Assembly (NCBI GenBank): GCA_949752735.1
Contig: OX457052.1
Span: 14,262,618 to 14,326,617, forward strand
Length of the DNA: 64,000 bases
Reading direction: 5' to 3'
From: Lumbricus terrestris
Lineage: Eukaryota; Annelida; Clitellata; Crassiclitellata; Lumbricidae
Shown: in pieces, positions 11,251 to 22,911 of the stretch
Layout: every line of letters begins with the position of its first letter
Position numbering within the stretch: the first letter of the stretch is position 1
Translations under genes and position numbers: made by a program
Notes under the pieces: generated by a model
What the model was told of the DNA's origin: nothing
Database searches by the model: none
What the model saw: only the letters and a program-made list of their open reading frames with translations

Positions 11251-11493
11251 TGGCTGTGGTGTAGGCCTAGTGGGTATGTTCGTTGCCTTGTAGCCGGAGG
11301 GTTGCAGCCTTGCAGGTTCGAATCCACCTCAAGCCGCCGCGTTGGGACGTACTTGGGCAAATCCTTCACTCGCAATTAATTCATTTAATTGCTCGGTGCT
11401 TCGGCGTGAAACTCCGTTTCAGTGTCCGCGCAGTATTCGGGAGCGCTTCTGAGTAGGAATCTTGAAGGGGCGCTATAACAAGTGCACGTGCAT
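11251..11493 (+). mobile_element. SINE-A copy, near full length
   Basis: The tRNA-like head has A-box-like 'tggtgtaggcctagtggg' and B box 'ggttcgaatcc', followed by 'gggcaaatccttcactcgca', 'ttcggcgtgaaactccg' and the 3' tail 'ggggcgctataacaagtgca'. Divergent in the head. Confidence 0.75.
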
Positions 11494-11929
11494 AGGCTAC
11501 ATATAAGCATTGTGTTGGTTTGGCTCTACATTTGTGCGTGGGTCGGCCACTGTTGATCAAGTTTACTGTACATTGGATGGCTTACTGATAGTCATAATTA
11601 TATATAGGCCTAAATGTTCTTAGTCACATTATAATTAGGCCTAGGCTAATTAACTTCTTGACCTGTCTTCAGTGTTTAATATAAGTTCCCTGCCTTGAGG
11701 ATGGGGCAGAGGCGGATCCAGTGGGACCAATCCGCCCCCCCCCCCAATTCAGATATTTGCACAGAACGATGCTCCTCCTAGCAATTGAGGCTTTCAAGGT
11801 TTCATTAGATGCACTAGCATATCACTAAAAAACGGTCACAGCTTTCAAATAACCGCAGTTGCCAAGGTTTATAGCCTAGAATTTTTGGGGAAAAGACTAT
11901 AAAAGTCATCAGATTTTTCGCAAGACCAA
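11494..11929. other. No gene; small MITE scraps
   Basis: At about 11712-11745 a 'ggcggatcc...atccgccccc' scrap resembles MITE ends. At 11885-11930 the reverse of the shared motif (gtcatcagatttttcg) appears without intact termini. Confidence 0.4.
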
Positions 11930-12065
11930 ATAAAAAATGTTTGCCCCATTTCCGCGAACTTTTGAAAGTTGAAACCATTCTCTTTTATTGTGGTTTGGCG
12001 CCGTCAGGTCGGGAGCGCCTCTGACGAGTTTCTCTTGAAGTGGCGCTATAAAAACTCACAATGAC
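11930..12065 (+). mobile_element. LINE 3' end (L2/CR1-like)
   Basis: It matches the end of the fragment at 18520-18740: 'gaaaccattctcttttattg', 'tggtttggcgccgtcaggtc', 'gggagcgcctctgacgag', 'cttgaagtggcgctataaaa'. Only the last ~135 bp remain. Confidence 0.6.
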
Positions 12066-12184
12066 GATTAAAATGTCTGCATTTTACAGTTGGTTCCTAT
12101 AGGATCCAATAAAACTACAGCTAGGTTCATTCGATTATAGGCTACTGGGTGATGTTTTTCACCAACGTACGTCTCATATGCCGT

Positions 12185-12630
12185 TGTCACGAAATAGAGT
12201 ATCCCCCGTGTTAATTGTATCCCCCAAATTACAAAAAGTCGAAAAAACCGTTTCCGCATGTTTTTTTGGGGCAAATTAATTTTCATCTGCTTTATGTTGA
12301 ACAATGACACTAACAAGTATGTTTATTCTTACTATATAATTTCTTTTGCCCTGTTTTTAGAGCACTTAAAACTTTTAAAACACTTAAAAACACTCAGAGT
12401 CACTAAATAAATTCGAGTTGCCTTTACCTGAGCATTGCTTAGGACACTTAAAACAATTAGTCACTTTAAATTTTGATTACAGCATAATTTTTTTATTATG
12501 CTCATTTTTCAAAAAAGGGGATAGAAAGGTTTATCCCCCCGGATAGTATAGACTGGTTAATTCCATCCGGAGGGATAGATTAATTCATCCCCCCGGATGG
12601 CTTTCAGGGGGAATACTCCGTTTCGTGTCA
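12185..12630. mobile_element. MITE, TIR TGTCACGAAA, 4-bp TSD (copy 1)
   Basis: The ends TGTCACGAAATAGAGTA and its near inverse (TACTCCGTTTCGTGTCA) are flanked by CCGT on both sides (12181-12184, 12631-12634). The interior, with 'tccccccggat' and 'aattagtcactttaaatttt', matches 49594-50060 in the opposite orientation. It is 446 bp and non-coding. The superfamily is unassigned. Confidence 0.75.
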
Positions 12631-12705
12631 CCGTAACTATTCATTGACATTCTAGGCCTAGTGTTATTGCGTCAGAGCAGCATGCAGTCACTCGAATGTC
12701 AAACG

Positions 12706-13022
12706 AACACGGTCCTGAATTGAACAGCAGGAACCCAGCACTCTCCCAGACCACCCCCACCGAAATTACCCCCCCCCCCCCCCCACCCCCCCACTCCATT
12801 CGCGTCGGTCGATTTTTTAAAGCCGTCGCTATATCCACCAGACACATTTCGCGAACAAACGAATAGGCTATGGTGCTGAATTGAACAGCGGGGAACCCAG
12901 CACTCTCTCCCCAAGGTTCTCCCTTCCCCACCGAGATTAGGCTACACCTTCCCCCTCCCCTATCGGTCGAGTTTACCGACGCTACATTCACCAACCACAT
13001 TTCGCGAACGAGCGAATTAAGG
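12706..13022. repeat. ~160-bp direct tandem duplication
   Basis: 'tgaattgaacagcaggaacc' at 12716 recurs as 'tgaattgaacagcggggaac' at 12876. Both are followed by 'cagcactct', a C-rich tract, 'tcggtcga', and 'cacatttcgcgaacaaacga' versus 'cacatttcgcgaacgagcga'. Two diverged copies. Confidence 0.8.
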
Positions 13023-13540
13023 TGCGAAATGAGCGACACACCGAGCAGCAGACAGACAGACAGGCAGACAGACAGACACACAGTCACAGGGGCAAGGATA
13101 TACAGAGAGACGACAGCTGGTCGTATATGCAAAAGCGAGAAGTCCATTTACAAAGGCCAATGCCGAGAGAAGAATCTCGTCGACTTTGCAATCGCACATA
13201 TTCGGGTGAAGCAATAACACGAACGCTGTAACCACGGCTTCAATTTTAACCGCAAAGTAAGGCGTCAAGTAGGCTAATGCGCCAAGTCATTACATGTATA
13301 GGCCTACACAAACATGGATGCGCTCAGCATATACATAGCCTACATGTCCACAGATAGCTGAGATAGGTCCATATAGGTTACACGCCATAAACGGTAGCAA
13401 TGCAGTGAGAGGTATTTTTGTCTCAACTCAAGTGCAAAACACGAAGCAATATTATAATCGCTTTTAACGGCAGATCCAGCTACAGGAGAATCAAATTCTC
13501 TATGATGACATAGAAAGTCACAGCGACTTATTTATTTTCT
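13023..13540. other. (CAGA)n and non-coding sequence
   Basis: A short (CAGA)n run at 13050-13080; otherwise nothing recognisable. Confidence 0.5.
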
Positions 13541-15126
13541 CCATTTCTATAGCGCCCTTTCAAGTTCGCTACTCAGAGGCGCTCCCGACTACAGCGCGGG
13601 CGTGCATCGGAGTTTCACGCTGAAGCACCTAAGCAGTGGCGTAGCTAGCTTTTTGTGGGCCCGTGTGCAGAGGTTCCGCTTGGGCCCCTGCTTGGCCTTG
13701 TAGGGCCAATATCTTCGCGTTCTCGCAATTAAGACAATCAATGGCGTGTTTTCTATTATACCTAACACATGCAATAGGCCTACAACTCACAGAATAAACA
13801 TGAATGCTGCACGAATGAGACAGATGAATTAAAGTGTTATAACTGCAGTAATTTCTCGGTCGAAATTTAAAATCTATCACATTGCATACCTATCCAGTTA
13901 TAAATAGTGAGCCTACTTAAAACTGTGTCATGGCATCATAGAGGTTTTTTCTAGCATTTTGTTCAGCAAACGTAATTAAACGGTATACTCAATCATGTAT
14001 CAAATCTGGTCCATGATTTGCAATTTGCACACCCATAACGATACAATCCTCAATTTATCACAGTAGGCCTACCTAAAAAAAAGTTCAGCAATATTCCTTA
14101 GCCTACAAGTGCAAAAATTGGGGGGCAAATAAGTTATTCCTATGACCCTGAACCTGCCAAATTTTGGTCTCGCGCTCTCTCTCTCTCTGATTTTGGGGTG
14201 AGAGCCGAAAGGAGTTGAGAGCAGTTTGAGAATTGTATAAAAAATTAATACGTGGGGTGAGACTATGATCCACGTGGAATTTGGTCGTGAAAAACTAAAA
14301 AGAAGACAACCATGTGAACCTCCGAAAGACTAGAGAGGGTTGAACCACTTCAAACCTTCGGCAGTTCTCACCCTGGTTGAGGGGATGTCAGGTCACTCCG
14401 TTACCAAATCCAGCAAAGTAGGCCTATACCGGAATACACGAGCATGCCTGTGAGACGTACGAGGTTTCTGCAGCTCACCGTTTAATTACAACACACGAAT
14501 GTGACATACATGTATAGACGGATATAATCACTAGATAGCATGGGCATGCCATTATGCCCTCTGCATATGAAAGCGAAGCAGCGAAATTAAAATCTTATGC
14601 CAGTATGATTCATTTCATGTTCTCAGATTAAAACTATAAGCTTATTGGACCTATATTCTTTATTATCGTTCACATAGCCTACATGAGTAAACATACATGC
14701 ATGTACACTAATGTCATCTTGCAATGTGACAGTCATGACTCGAGACGAAAACATAATTAATATAAGAGTTCGGGCCCAGTATAGTTTTGCTTGTCAACAG
14801 CAAGGCGGTTGAAAGGAACCAGTAAAGTAACGAAATAGCCTAATGCAAGTGTGTTCACAAAAATGACATTTATCACAAACTAATGTGAATTACTAATTAG
14901 GATAGCCTGTAATAAATAACTAATTTAGCAATCTGTGTGGGCCCCTGGAGGTCGTGGGCCCGTGTGCTTTGCACACATTGCACACATGGTAGCTACGCCA
15001 CTGCACCTAAGCAATTGCTGGTGAAGGACTTGCTCAAGGTCCCTATGCGGCGACTTGAGGTGGATTCGGACCTCGAACCCTACGGCTTCAAGGCAACGAC
15101 GCTACCACTGTACACCACCGCGCCCC
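13541..15126 (-). mobile_element. SINE-A copy split by a hAT-type insertion
   Basis: Bases 13541-13633 (3' part) and 15012-15126 (head with B-box complement and 'ccaccgcgcccc') join into one SINE-A when the inserted element and one copy of its target duplication are removed. The SINE is therefore older than the DNA transposon. Confidence 0.85.
13634..15003. mobile_element. hAT-type non-autonomous element, TIR CAGTGGCGTAGCTA, 8-bp TSD
   Basis: The ends CAGTGGCGTAGCTA / TAGCTACGCCACTG are flanked by CACCTAAG on both sides (13626-13633, 15004-15011). It is 1370 bp with no transposase frame. The subterminal 'gggcccgtgtgc' occurs at both ends and resembles that of the 2-kb element at 48386. Confidence 0.88.
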
Positions 15127-15282
15127 ACAATTGTCCGTCGGTGACCTTGTCCTGGCGTGACTAAAGTGGTTGTACCTAACTTCTCATATATTTAAATTTT
15201 ATAGCCAATAGCCTAATTACATTATCATTGTAGGCCTAAAATATGACTTCTATAAAGAGCATTGCCTTTCTTTCAACCGTCC

Positions 15283-15457
15283 TCGGCACGAGGGTTGGTC
15301 GCATTGTAGACAATTCTTCATCTTCTCCTGTCCTCGGTTGCTCTCAACAACTTCTCTGTTGACAAACCCGACCATTCACTCATGTCGTCCAACCACCTCC
15401 TCCTAGGTCTTCCTCGGAGGAGGTGGTTGGACGACATGAGTGAATGGTCGGGTTTGT
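15283..15457 (-). mobile_element. LINE 3' fragment with a 42-bp snap-back palindrome
   Basis: On the minus strand 15285-15457 encodes the end of a LINE ORF2 (GRPRRRWLDDMSEWSG, then EKLLRATEDRR), like the C terminus of the LINE at 29032. Bases 15362-15403 and 15416-15457 are perfect 42-bp inverted repeats around a 12-base loop. The inverted arm is not part of the LINE order and sits at its truncation point. Confidence 0.75.
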
Positions 15458-15460
15458 AAA

Positions 15461-15461
<1 letters not shown>

Positions 15462-15505
<44 letters not shown>
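15462..15505. repeat. (AT)n microsatellite
   Basis: About 44 bp of AT units forming the left flank of the element at 15506; the tract resumes at 16490-16541. The element appears to have inserted at a TA within one longer array. Confidence 0.9.
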
Positions 15506-15508
<3 letters not shown>

Positions 15509-16486
15509 GGTGGGCCAGCATAAATGTCCCGACTTTGCAGGCGTATAACTTCGCCAATTTTTAACATTTATTTATACTTGATGCATCAAATTAAAGGTAT
15601 TTCACTCTAGTATTAACTCTAAAAAAGTCGAAATGATACTAGTTTAGGTTTTAATTATATACTTGGATCAGCGCTAGCTACCGTTTTTTGTCATTACTGA
15701 CGCATTATGACGCCGTTTCCCGGGAAAATTCTATCGTTTTTTTGCTAAAACGCGCGTAGACACGATCATTTTGAGTGTTTGTAGAGTCCCTACCATGAAT
15801 ATATTTTAATCGCAAAACCGCGTCCTTTCAATTTTGCCAACAGCCGTGCACTGCCATGCGCTACTTCAGACGCTTGCACGCTGCCAGTCGTTTCTTTGCG
15901 TAAGAGCTGGAGAGTTCGTGGGACTTCTCGTCGACAAATTACTTTAACTTTAGGTCTACAATCTTTTCCAATACGCTATTCAGTGCTTCTAAGACGGCCT
16001 GTTTTGCGCTGAATTTGCATGCAAGGCCTGCCCTGGTCATTGTCTTGACTGCAAATGTACGCGGACACACGAGCAATGTTAGCGGTTGTGAGCGCCGTGC
16101 GCTCCGATTCCCATGGTTTGCAAGTAGAAAGTCCTGTTTTATTAATTTTCCGTAGCAGATAATACAAGGTATTGTTTATTCCATCCTCTGTTAGAATATT
16201 CGTTAATCATTTCAAACGAATTAAATCCCTTACCAGTTCGTAAAATTAAGATCGAAACGCGCTCATCGTCTGTCAACGGCGCCAGGTTGCGTCACAAATG
16301 ACAGCAAAATATGGTAGCTAGCGCTGTTCCGGGCATATAATTAAAACCGAGATTAGTATCAGTTCGACCTTTTTAGAGATAATACTAGAGTGAAATACCT
16401 TTAATTTGATGCATAAAGTATAAATAAATGTTAAAAATTGGCGAAGTTATACGCGTGCAAAGTCGGGACATTTATGCTGGCCCACC

Positions 16487-16489
<3 letters not shown>
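15506..16489. mobile_element. Long-TIR DNA element, CAGGGTGGGCCA ends, TA target
   Basis: Inverted repeats of about 185 bp (roughly 15506-15690 and 16305-16489), differing at few positions and starting CAGGGTGGGCCAGCATAAAT. It is flanked by TA on both sides within (TA)n. It is 984 bp with no transposase frame. The TA duplication suggests a Tc1/mariner-related non-autonomous element; the superfamily is inference because TA cannot be told from the array. Confidence 0.75.
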
Positions 16490-16545
<56 letters not shown>

Positions 16546-16692
16546 AGGGCCACACATAATTGTCAAGGCCTTCTCATTCAATAATCTACGTCGAAATTCT
16601 GAATCGCTATGAGATCCTGCTCCAATGTCAACATGTCTCATAATATTTGAAGGATTTAAAATAAAATTATTTGAATTATCCGAGTATATATA

Positions 16693-16728
<36 letters not shown>
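16490..16728. repeat. (TA)n tracts
   Basis: (TA)n at 16490-16541 and 16685-16728 around 140 bp of unclassified sequence. Confidence 0.85.
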
Positions 16729-16731
<3 letters not shown>

Positions 16732-18241
16732 ACTCAAAGAGTCTCACAAGACTTAGGCCTACCCAAACAAGCAAAAATTATATTTCAGCAATTCAGCTTT
16801 AGAATAACGACCAGAAGATGTCAGAATGGTAGATTCCAATCCTGTCGTCTTTAAGTCAATGCTTAAGGTCGACCATTTGCAAGTTGCCTTAAATCAAGCC
16901 ATATTATACAGAAATAGTCTAGAGACTCTATACTGCTTTAAATCGAGCCACATACAGAAATAGTCTATACTGCGTAACGAGTTATTTAGCCTACTTTTAG
17001 AACTGGCAAATCCTACAGCTTCCAGCCTCGTCACACACACAACTGCGTTCCACAAGTCCAATCAAATTGATCGTCTGACAGCGACGAGAAGTTTGAGAGA
17101 AAGGCAAAAATGATGCAAATTACTTTCTCTAAAAAACTGCATGTAACGATCGTGACTAGGCCTATTAGGCTACTACCAAATGCTGCGCCTCATTATTTCT
17201 CAAAAGTCTTCACAGCACTCGTTTACCAAATCCATCTAATCACATGGTCTTCATGCTCAATTCGAATCCCTGCACACAAACAGACACACACGCATGCACA
17301 CACACTCGTGTGCGAGCACATGACTGTGTAGGCCTACGTGTGTGTGTGTAAAGCCTATAAACTTCTCATTTTGCCATGTTCGGATTATTGTGCCAATATC
17401 AATTCACACTCACACCAAGTAAAGTAGATCATCTTATGCTCCTCAAGTGTTGACGTGACAGTGTCGTGACAAACTGACACTTGGCCTGCGACGAAATGAT
17501 ACATACTTAATTAATCTTTGAGTCAATCGAGTCACCAGGGCTTCCTCACACATTGTCGAGACCATCTTTTTGGCTAAAAGTAATAGAATGTTCTTAAGTT
17601 CTGTGCCAAGTTATATAATTTCCCAATTTCGTTTCTAAAATTGCTTCAGCTGGAAAGAACTAGTAAACGAACCTGACAAAAAATGAAGGCATTGAAATTG
17701 TTTACTCTGTACAATCAATATACTCCCAGTCCTCAGTTTTCCATGCACCATCAGACTGTTAAAGTTGCAGTAAAATTTAAACTAGCAGACAAACTGTATA
17801 TACCTATAGATATTATTAATGTTTCTTAATAGCTGAGATGAAAGTCATAATTATACATAGTATATATACATATTGCTTTTAAAAAATCTTTCACCACATG
17901 CTGATATTAGTAGTTCCTGCTACTAATATCTGCACTTTCAACAGCCAATACTACTTGACCAATACAACATTCTGCAACAATATTGTTTCGAACCTGATGG
18001 CCCATAGGCGGATCAGCTCAATTTGAATCAACGGACTTAGTAGGTTTAACTGGGCATTGTGTGAAGCAGATGGTATAATCCTGTTCATGATGATTTAAAA
18101 GTAGTGTTGGTCTGTGTGATTGAAATGTTACTTGCACCATATAATTATCGATGTCTCTACCATGTCCGCATTGTCCGCAAATGGAAATGCTTTGACCACT
18201 CTGTACAGTATCAACTTCAAGCACGATGAGCCAGTGTATGA
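16729..18241. other. No gene recognised
   Basis: Mixed sequence without a supportable exon. A short CA/AC-rich patch lies at 17275-17350. Confidence 0.5.
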
Positions 18242-18507
18242 AAGAACATTGCGATGGTTCTGCTCCCTCGACTATCCGCAATCCTCAAGATCAAAAGAAC
18301 ATTGCAATGGTTCTGTTCTCTTGACTACCCTCAATTCCTCAAGATCGCAAGAACATTGCGATGGTTCTGCTCCCTCGACTATCCGCAATCCTCAAGATCG
18401 AAAGAACATTGTGATGGTTCTGTTCTCTTGACTATCCGCAATCCTCAAGATCAAAAGAACATTGCAATGGTTCTGTTCTCTTGACTACCACCCTCAATTC
18501 CTCAAGT
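18242..18507. repeat. 53-bp tandem repeat, 5 copies
   Basis: 'gaacattgcgatggttctg' recurs at 18244, 18297, 18351, 18404 and 18457. Each is followed by a 'ctcttgactatccgcaatcc'-like stretch and 'tcaagatc'. The spacing is 53-54 bp. The open frames through it reflect the repeat; I do not call a protein. Confidence 0.88.
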
Positions 18508-18519
18508 TTGCAACATATC

Positions 18520-18740
18520 TGTCACGTCATCACTGATCAAATTCAAAGCATCGCCACGGTTGGTCCATCTTTCTGGAATACGTTACCCAGCAGTCTACGT
18601 AATGATTTTCTAGGTTTTTCTTTGCCCCTTTTTCGCAAGCATTTGAAATCATTCTCGTTGATGGTGGTTTGGTGCTGTCAGGTCGGGAGTGCCTCTGAGA
18701 AGTTTCTCTTGAAGTGGCGTTATATAAATTCATGATTATG
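18520..18740 (+). mobile_element. LINE 3' end (L2/CR1-like ORF2 C terminus)
   Basis: Translation gives VGPSFWNTLPSSLRN ... LPLFRKHLKSF, the conserved C-terminal pattern of L2/CR1-type ORF2. It ends in 'ttgaagtggcgttatataaa', the tail shared with other fragments here. Confidence 0.7.
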
Positions 18741-19272
18741 ATTCACCGAGAGGCAAAGACATTTAGTGAATGTGTCAACTGTGCCGTCCTGCACTATCAA
18801 CTTGTGGACTTTCGGATGTAGTCTTTGTCTTCTCCGAGCAAAGGAACAGGACATGAACAAAAACCACCCAGATCTGTAGGCAATAAAAAAGACACAATGA
18901 ACAGTAACTGAACACCAGAAAATTTGCACGAAATAAATATCTTAATGAAGCACGCTAAAATAAACATCACAGAGCTTAAAAATTTTGCTTTGATTTTACG
19001 AGTTAAATTTTTTTTAAACTAAAGCAAGACATAACAACAAAAAGGCCAATTAAAGCGCAAGAATCATTTATGGGCATACATGAAGGAACTTTAACTTTAA
19101 AGCCGGGATTGGACATTTCTACCGTACTACCTCTTTTCAAGGCAATAATGCCCTTGCTGTAATAATTAACTCAATTCTTCCTAGTTCAATTTGTTGCAGG
19201 TGCCTCTGGCAGCCAACTGATTAGAGCACTCGATTCGAAACTTAGAGAGTACCAGGTTCACATCTTCTGAGC
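18741..19272. other. No gene recognised
   Basis: A/T-rich sequence without supported features. Confidence 0.5.
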
Positions 19273-19534
19273 CAGTGGCGTAGCCAGAAATTTATGATGG
19301 GGGGTTTTGGGGGTTTTATGGTCTGGCCGGATGCCCTTCCTGACACCAACTCAACAGTATTACAGTAAATAAAAATGGAATAAAGTAACAAAGGGAATAA
19401 AGTAAGAGAAACAATTGTTACTACAAGCAATTGTTTTTTCTTTTCTTATTTAAGTGGATAAATAACCTTTAAAAAACTTTTTCTCTAAGCCAATGGGGGG
19501 TTTAACCCCCGAAACCCCCTTGTCCACGCCACTG
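19273..19534. mobile_element. hAT-type MITE, CAGTGGCGTAGCC family (copy 1)
   Basis: The ends CAGTGGCGTAGCC / ACGCCACTG and interior ('ggatgcccttcctgacacca', 'aacaattgttactacaagca', 'agtggataaataacc') match the copies at 33306 and 40973. No target duplication is visible here. Confidence 0.72.
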
Positions 19535-19604
19535 GTATAGAGAAGCCAAGCTCACATATGATTAGGAGAAACATAACTCAACAGGAACAGTCAGTCACGC
19601 CTAA

Positions 19605-19730
19605 CTCCGCCACTGGTTGCACTCTGCCAGTGCCAGTCCCAAGCCTGGATAAAGGAGGAGGGCGTCGCTAATGGTCTTTGTTACCACACAGTGACGTTAA
19701 ACTGCAAATACACACACAGTCATGCCTACC
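19605..19730 (+). mobile_element. SINE-B copy
   Basis: 'ccgccactggttgcactctg', 'ccagtgccagtcccaagcct', 'aggagggcgtcgctaatggt' and 'cacagtgacgttaaactg' ending in CA repeats. At least five copies in the window. Confidence 0.7.
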
Positions 19731-20446
19731 TCAACTGCAGCACAGAGTACACGACCGATGATCGCCGTCAACAGAACAAGGTACTGCAGAAGAAGCGGGA
19801 AATGAAGCTCTGACGGCAGATCAAAGTGAAGGCAGTAGAGCCATACGGGAAGAAGATTCAGACTGCCAATCGTCAGGATGCCCAGAGGCGTTCGAAAATC
19901 TAGAACGAAACCAACGACAGTACAGCCAGCTGTTAGCGCTTCTCTACCGTCATAGTTATGCCAAGGATTCTAATCCGCATTCATTCACTCATTGTAAGGA
20001 CTTAAGTAGCGCCCCTTAAAGAAACCTACTCAGGAGCGTTCCCTGCTCAGCCACGGCAAAAGAAAAAGACTGAGAGATAATCAAGATTAACGAGACAAAG
20101 TTTGGTTGGTCAGATGTAAAAATGCAGCCTTAAATGGAGGTCTTTCCAGATTGATATGCCCTTTGTATCCTATGGGTGGAAGTGTAGCTGAGTGGATGAA
20201 TGGATGCACTGATGTCGATGGATAAATTAATGCACAGCAGCTTGAATGAAGAGATGTATGAAAGTACAATGAATAGGGAGATAATTGACGGATTGGCTGG
20301 TTGGAAATATGATTTCTTTGATAAATAATAACGCAAAGAAGAGTAAATTGTTCTCTTCATTTATAAAAGATTATGCTAAGAGCATTCTTCTGATTTGCAA
20401 CCTCAAAGGAGCACTTTATAAATCCTTGTAATGAATAGATGAATGA
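19731..20446. other. Repeat scraps, no gene
   Basis: At 19985-20070 a reverse tail 'agcgccccttaaagaaacct' and 'cagccacgg' belongs to the same family as 20880-21010 (SINE-D). Nothing else supported. Confidence 0.4.
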
Positions 20447-20575
20447 ATGAATGAATGGTGGTGGTATTTGCAGTTTAACGCCACTGTGTTGTAACAAAGA
20501 CCATTAGCGACGCCCTCCTCCTTTATCCAGGCTTGGGACTGGCACAGGCAGAGTGCAACCAGTGGCGGAGTTGAA
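20447..20575 (-). mobile_element. SINE-B copy
   Basis: Reverse complement of the 19605 copy: 'gaccattagcgacgccctcc', 'ggcttgggactggcac', 'aaccagtggcgg'. Flanked by (GAATGAAT)n on both sides, typical of SINE tails. Confidence 0.7.
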
Positions 20576-20879
20576 TGAATGAATGAATTAAACAAATAAC
20601 AATTAACCAATTCAAAACATCACCGACTTAAATACAAGTACATAAAAGTACTGTTCAAAACTGGGTGGGATGAGGATGAGTAGCCCACATGACTGGATGA
20701 AAAAGACAGATCTATCTGACATGCGATAATAATTATTTTTCACATCTAACATCTGTTCAGCGATGCCTAGTTCACAGGACATCCTACAACGGCACACCGT
20801 AACCAAACTGTACTTGGGTGAGTATCCATAAAATCAATCCACTAGCAAGAAAATAACGACATAGTCCCTTAGATAAGCC

Positions 20880-21011
20880 AGCAGTGAGGCAGCCACAGGT
20901 ACGAAGTGTTAGCAACTTCATTTTCTCAGCCACGGCATATGAGTAGGGCAGGAACTATCGACCTCTCGATTGACAGTGTAGTGCACTAACCACTACACAA
21001 CTGAGCATCCC
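20880..21011 (-). mobile_element. SINE-D copy with tRNA-like head
   Basis: On the minus strand the head reads GGGATGCTCAGTTGTGTAGT, giving A-box-like 'tgtgtagtggttagtgc' and B-box-like 'ggtcgatagttcc'. It is followed by 'ccgtggctgagaaaatg'. Body sequence recurs at 19985-20070, 32225-32320 and 36600-36675. Confidence 0.6.
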
Positions 21012-21025
21012 CTATTTGCTTGTTT

Positions 21026-21240
21026 GTATGTGCACTTGTTATAGCGCCCCTTCAAGTCCCTACTCAGAGGCGCTCCCGACTGCAGAGCGGACACTGCATC
21101 AAAGTTTCACGCCGAAGCGCTGAGCAATTGTGAGTGAAGGACTTGCCCAAGGTCCCTACGTGGGGACTTGAGGTGGATTCGAACCTCGAACCTTCCGGCT
21201 TCAAGGCAACGACGCCACCACTACGCCACCGCGCCCCACG
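21026..21240 (-). mobile_element. SINE-A copy, full length
   Basis: Reverse orientation, from 'tatgtgcacttgttatagcg' to 'ccaccgcgcccc', with the B-box complement 'ggattcgaacc' and A-box complement 'ccactacgcca'. One of the best copies. Confidence 0.85.
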
Positions 21241-21774
21241 TGGAACCCAAGCAGCCTATTATCTTTAGAAATAGGTGCAATCAAGACAGTGGTATGTACT
21301 GTTGTGCATGACCGCCTGGACAAAGCGCGGTCCGGTGATTCTACTCTTCCACTCTGAGCCGTACGTGTGCGTGCAGACAAACGTCAGCCATTCCAACGCA
21401 GTCACGCAAAATCCAAACTAACAGGCAAAACACAAAGACCACCAAGTAAAATTTAAAAAACACACACACAAATGTCTAATGGTAATTGTATTGCACTGTA
21501 CTGTATCAAAACATCTATAAAGCGCCTTTCGCAATGCATACCAATCAGAGGTGCTCCAAGTGCAAAAGACCCAAAGAAAAGAAAGTAGTTCTGAGACAGC
21601 GAAAAGATGTACTTTCAGATACCAGTTAAAAATGAAGAACATGTAAATGGAAAGAGTTGATTCCAAAGTGCAGGACCAATGAAGACAAAAGCTCGAGTTT
21701 TAATAAAAGCAGTCCTTACTCGCGGGAGATCATCTAATCTAATCTAATCTAATCTAATCTAATATAGGACCGTC
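21241..21774. other. No gene; (TCTAA)n at 21733-21762
   Basis: At 21500-21690 sequence of the type 'tataaagcgcctttcgcaat' and 'aaatggaaagagttgattcc' resembles a reverse LINE tail like that at 61040, but it is too diverged to define. Confidence 0.4.
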
Positions 21775-21930
21775 AACCTGGAATGGCCTTCCTCTGACCC
21801 TCCGCTTTCTTTGTAAAAATCCTTCTCAGACTTTCCTCTCCCATTTTAAGACAGTTTTATTTCGCCGTGCTGAGGTTGGGAGCGCCTCTGAGTGGTCCCC
21901 TTGAAGAGGCGCTATATAAATGCATATAAT
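21775..21930 (+). mobile_element. LINE 3' end (L2/CR1-like)
   Basis: 'ggaatggccttcctctgacc' is followed by a C-terminal-like frame and the tail 'gggagcgcctctgagtgg', 'ttgaagaggcgctatataaa', then (GAAT)n. Confidence 0.6.
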
Positions 21931-22650
21931 GAATGAATGAATAACATTTGTAAAGCGCTTCTCACAGCAGAGCGAGTCAGAAGCGCTCTCAGCGTGACGG
22001 GTCCATGAAAAGAGAAAGGTCTTCAGGCAGTGAGAATATGCATGTCTGTCAAGCGTAGCGGACAAAGAGAGGCGGCTTCAACATTGGTAGGCGGATGAGA
22101 TAACGAAGGTATTTCGGTGCAATGCCACAGTAAGACCAGTAAATAATTAAAGCACGAACCTTGAGCTGAATTCCAGCAGTGGGGGGAGTCAGCAAAGGCG
22201 ATCAAACATAAGATAATTTGAGTGAGGACTGAGGCTATTAGTAATGATGGCAATAAGCCGATATCTCAATGTAGGTCAGGTCACTTCTGTCCGGAAGTGG
22301 TCTTGTTGGTTCGAGTATGGAGAGTATTAATCTTCTGGGTGGTTTATAACGTTAGATTTTTGATGTAGCATATGTCTGTTTATTAATTTTTACTCTTAAA
22401 ACTCAGTAAACTTAAGCACCAAGCATGCATAGTGAAAGACTCAGCAAATGTAAGATGCCTATGGACAGAACCGACCCGACCCACGCAGTATTGCACACAC
22501 GACATATCGATTCCATCAACAACAAAAATAAAAACGGAGAAAACAGAAGAAAAAAAACAAAAACAGGGTTTTCTGAGTAAAATAAAAAAACTTGCTTTTT
22601 ATAAGTTCTATGTTTTTTGCATAACAATGAGTGCATACAATAACGATGTA
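21931..22650. other. No gene recognised
   Basis: A reverse tail-like scrap 'gtaaagcgcttctcacagca' lies at 21950-22000. The remainder is unassigned. Confidence 0.45.
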
Positions 22651-22911
22651 CAAGGCCATAGCAAGGATTTGATTTCGGGGGTGTTTCTTCAGTTTCCCGT
22701 CCGAAAAAACTGATGACCTTTTTTAAAAGTTATCTGGCCGAAATCTTCAGAAAATGTCACCAATTCATTCGATTCTTTTTACATTTTTCATTTGGGGGGG
22801 GTGTTTTCATGCTTTTACATCATGTGCTAGTAAATGCATTCTATTATTTTTCATATTTTCCATTTCAGGGGGTGTTCAGACACCCAAAACACCCCCGTAG
22901 CTACGGCCTTG
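22651..22911. mobile_element. MITE, CAAGGCC ends, degraded TSD
   Basis: The left end CAAGGCCATAGCAAGG pairs with the right end CGTAGCTACGGCCTTG. The flanks ACGATGTA / TCAATGTA agree at 6 of 8 bases. Internal 'gtccgaaaaaactgatgacc' and 'tatctggccgaaatcttc' is the shared motif. An older hAT-type copy. Confidence 0.7.

Noticed and set aside
13634..15003. Autonomous hAT transposon
   Set aside because: Ends and target duplication are clear, but no transposase frame or fragment is present; the same is true for the larger elements at 48386, 51063 and 51324.
18242..18507. Repeat protein encoded by the 53-bp units
   Set aside because: 53 is not a multiple of three, so the frame changes with each unit; no conserved peptide results.
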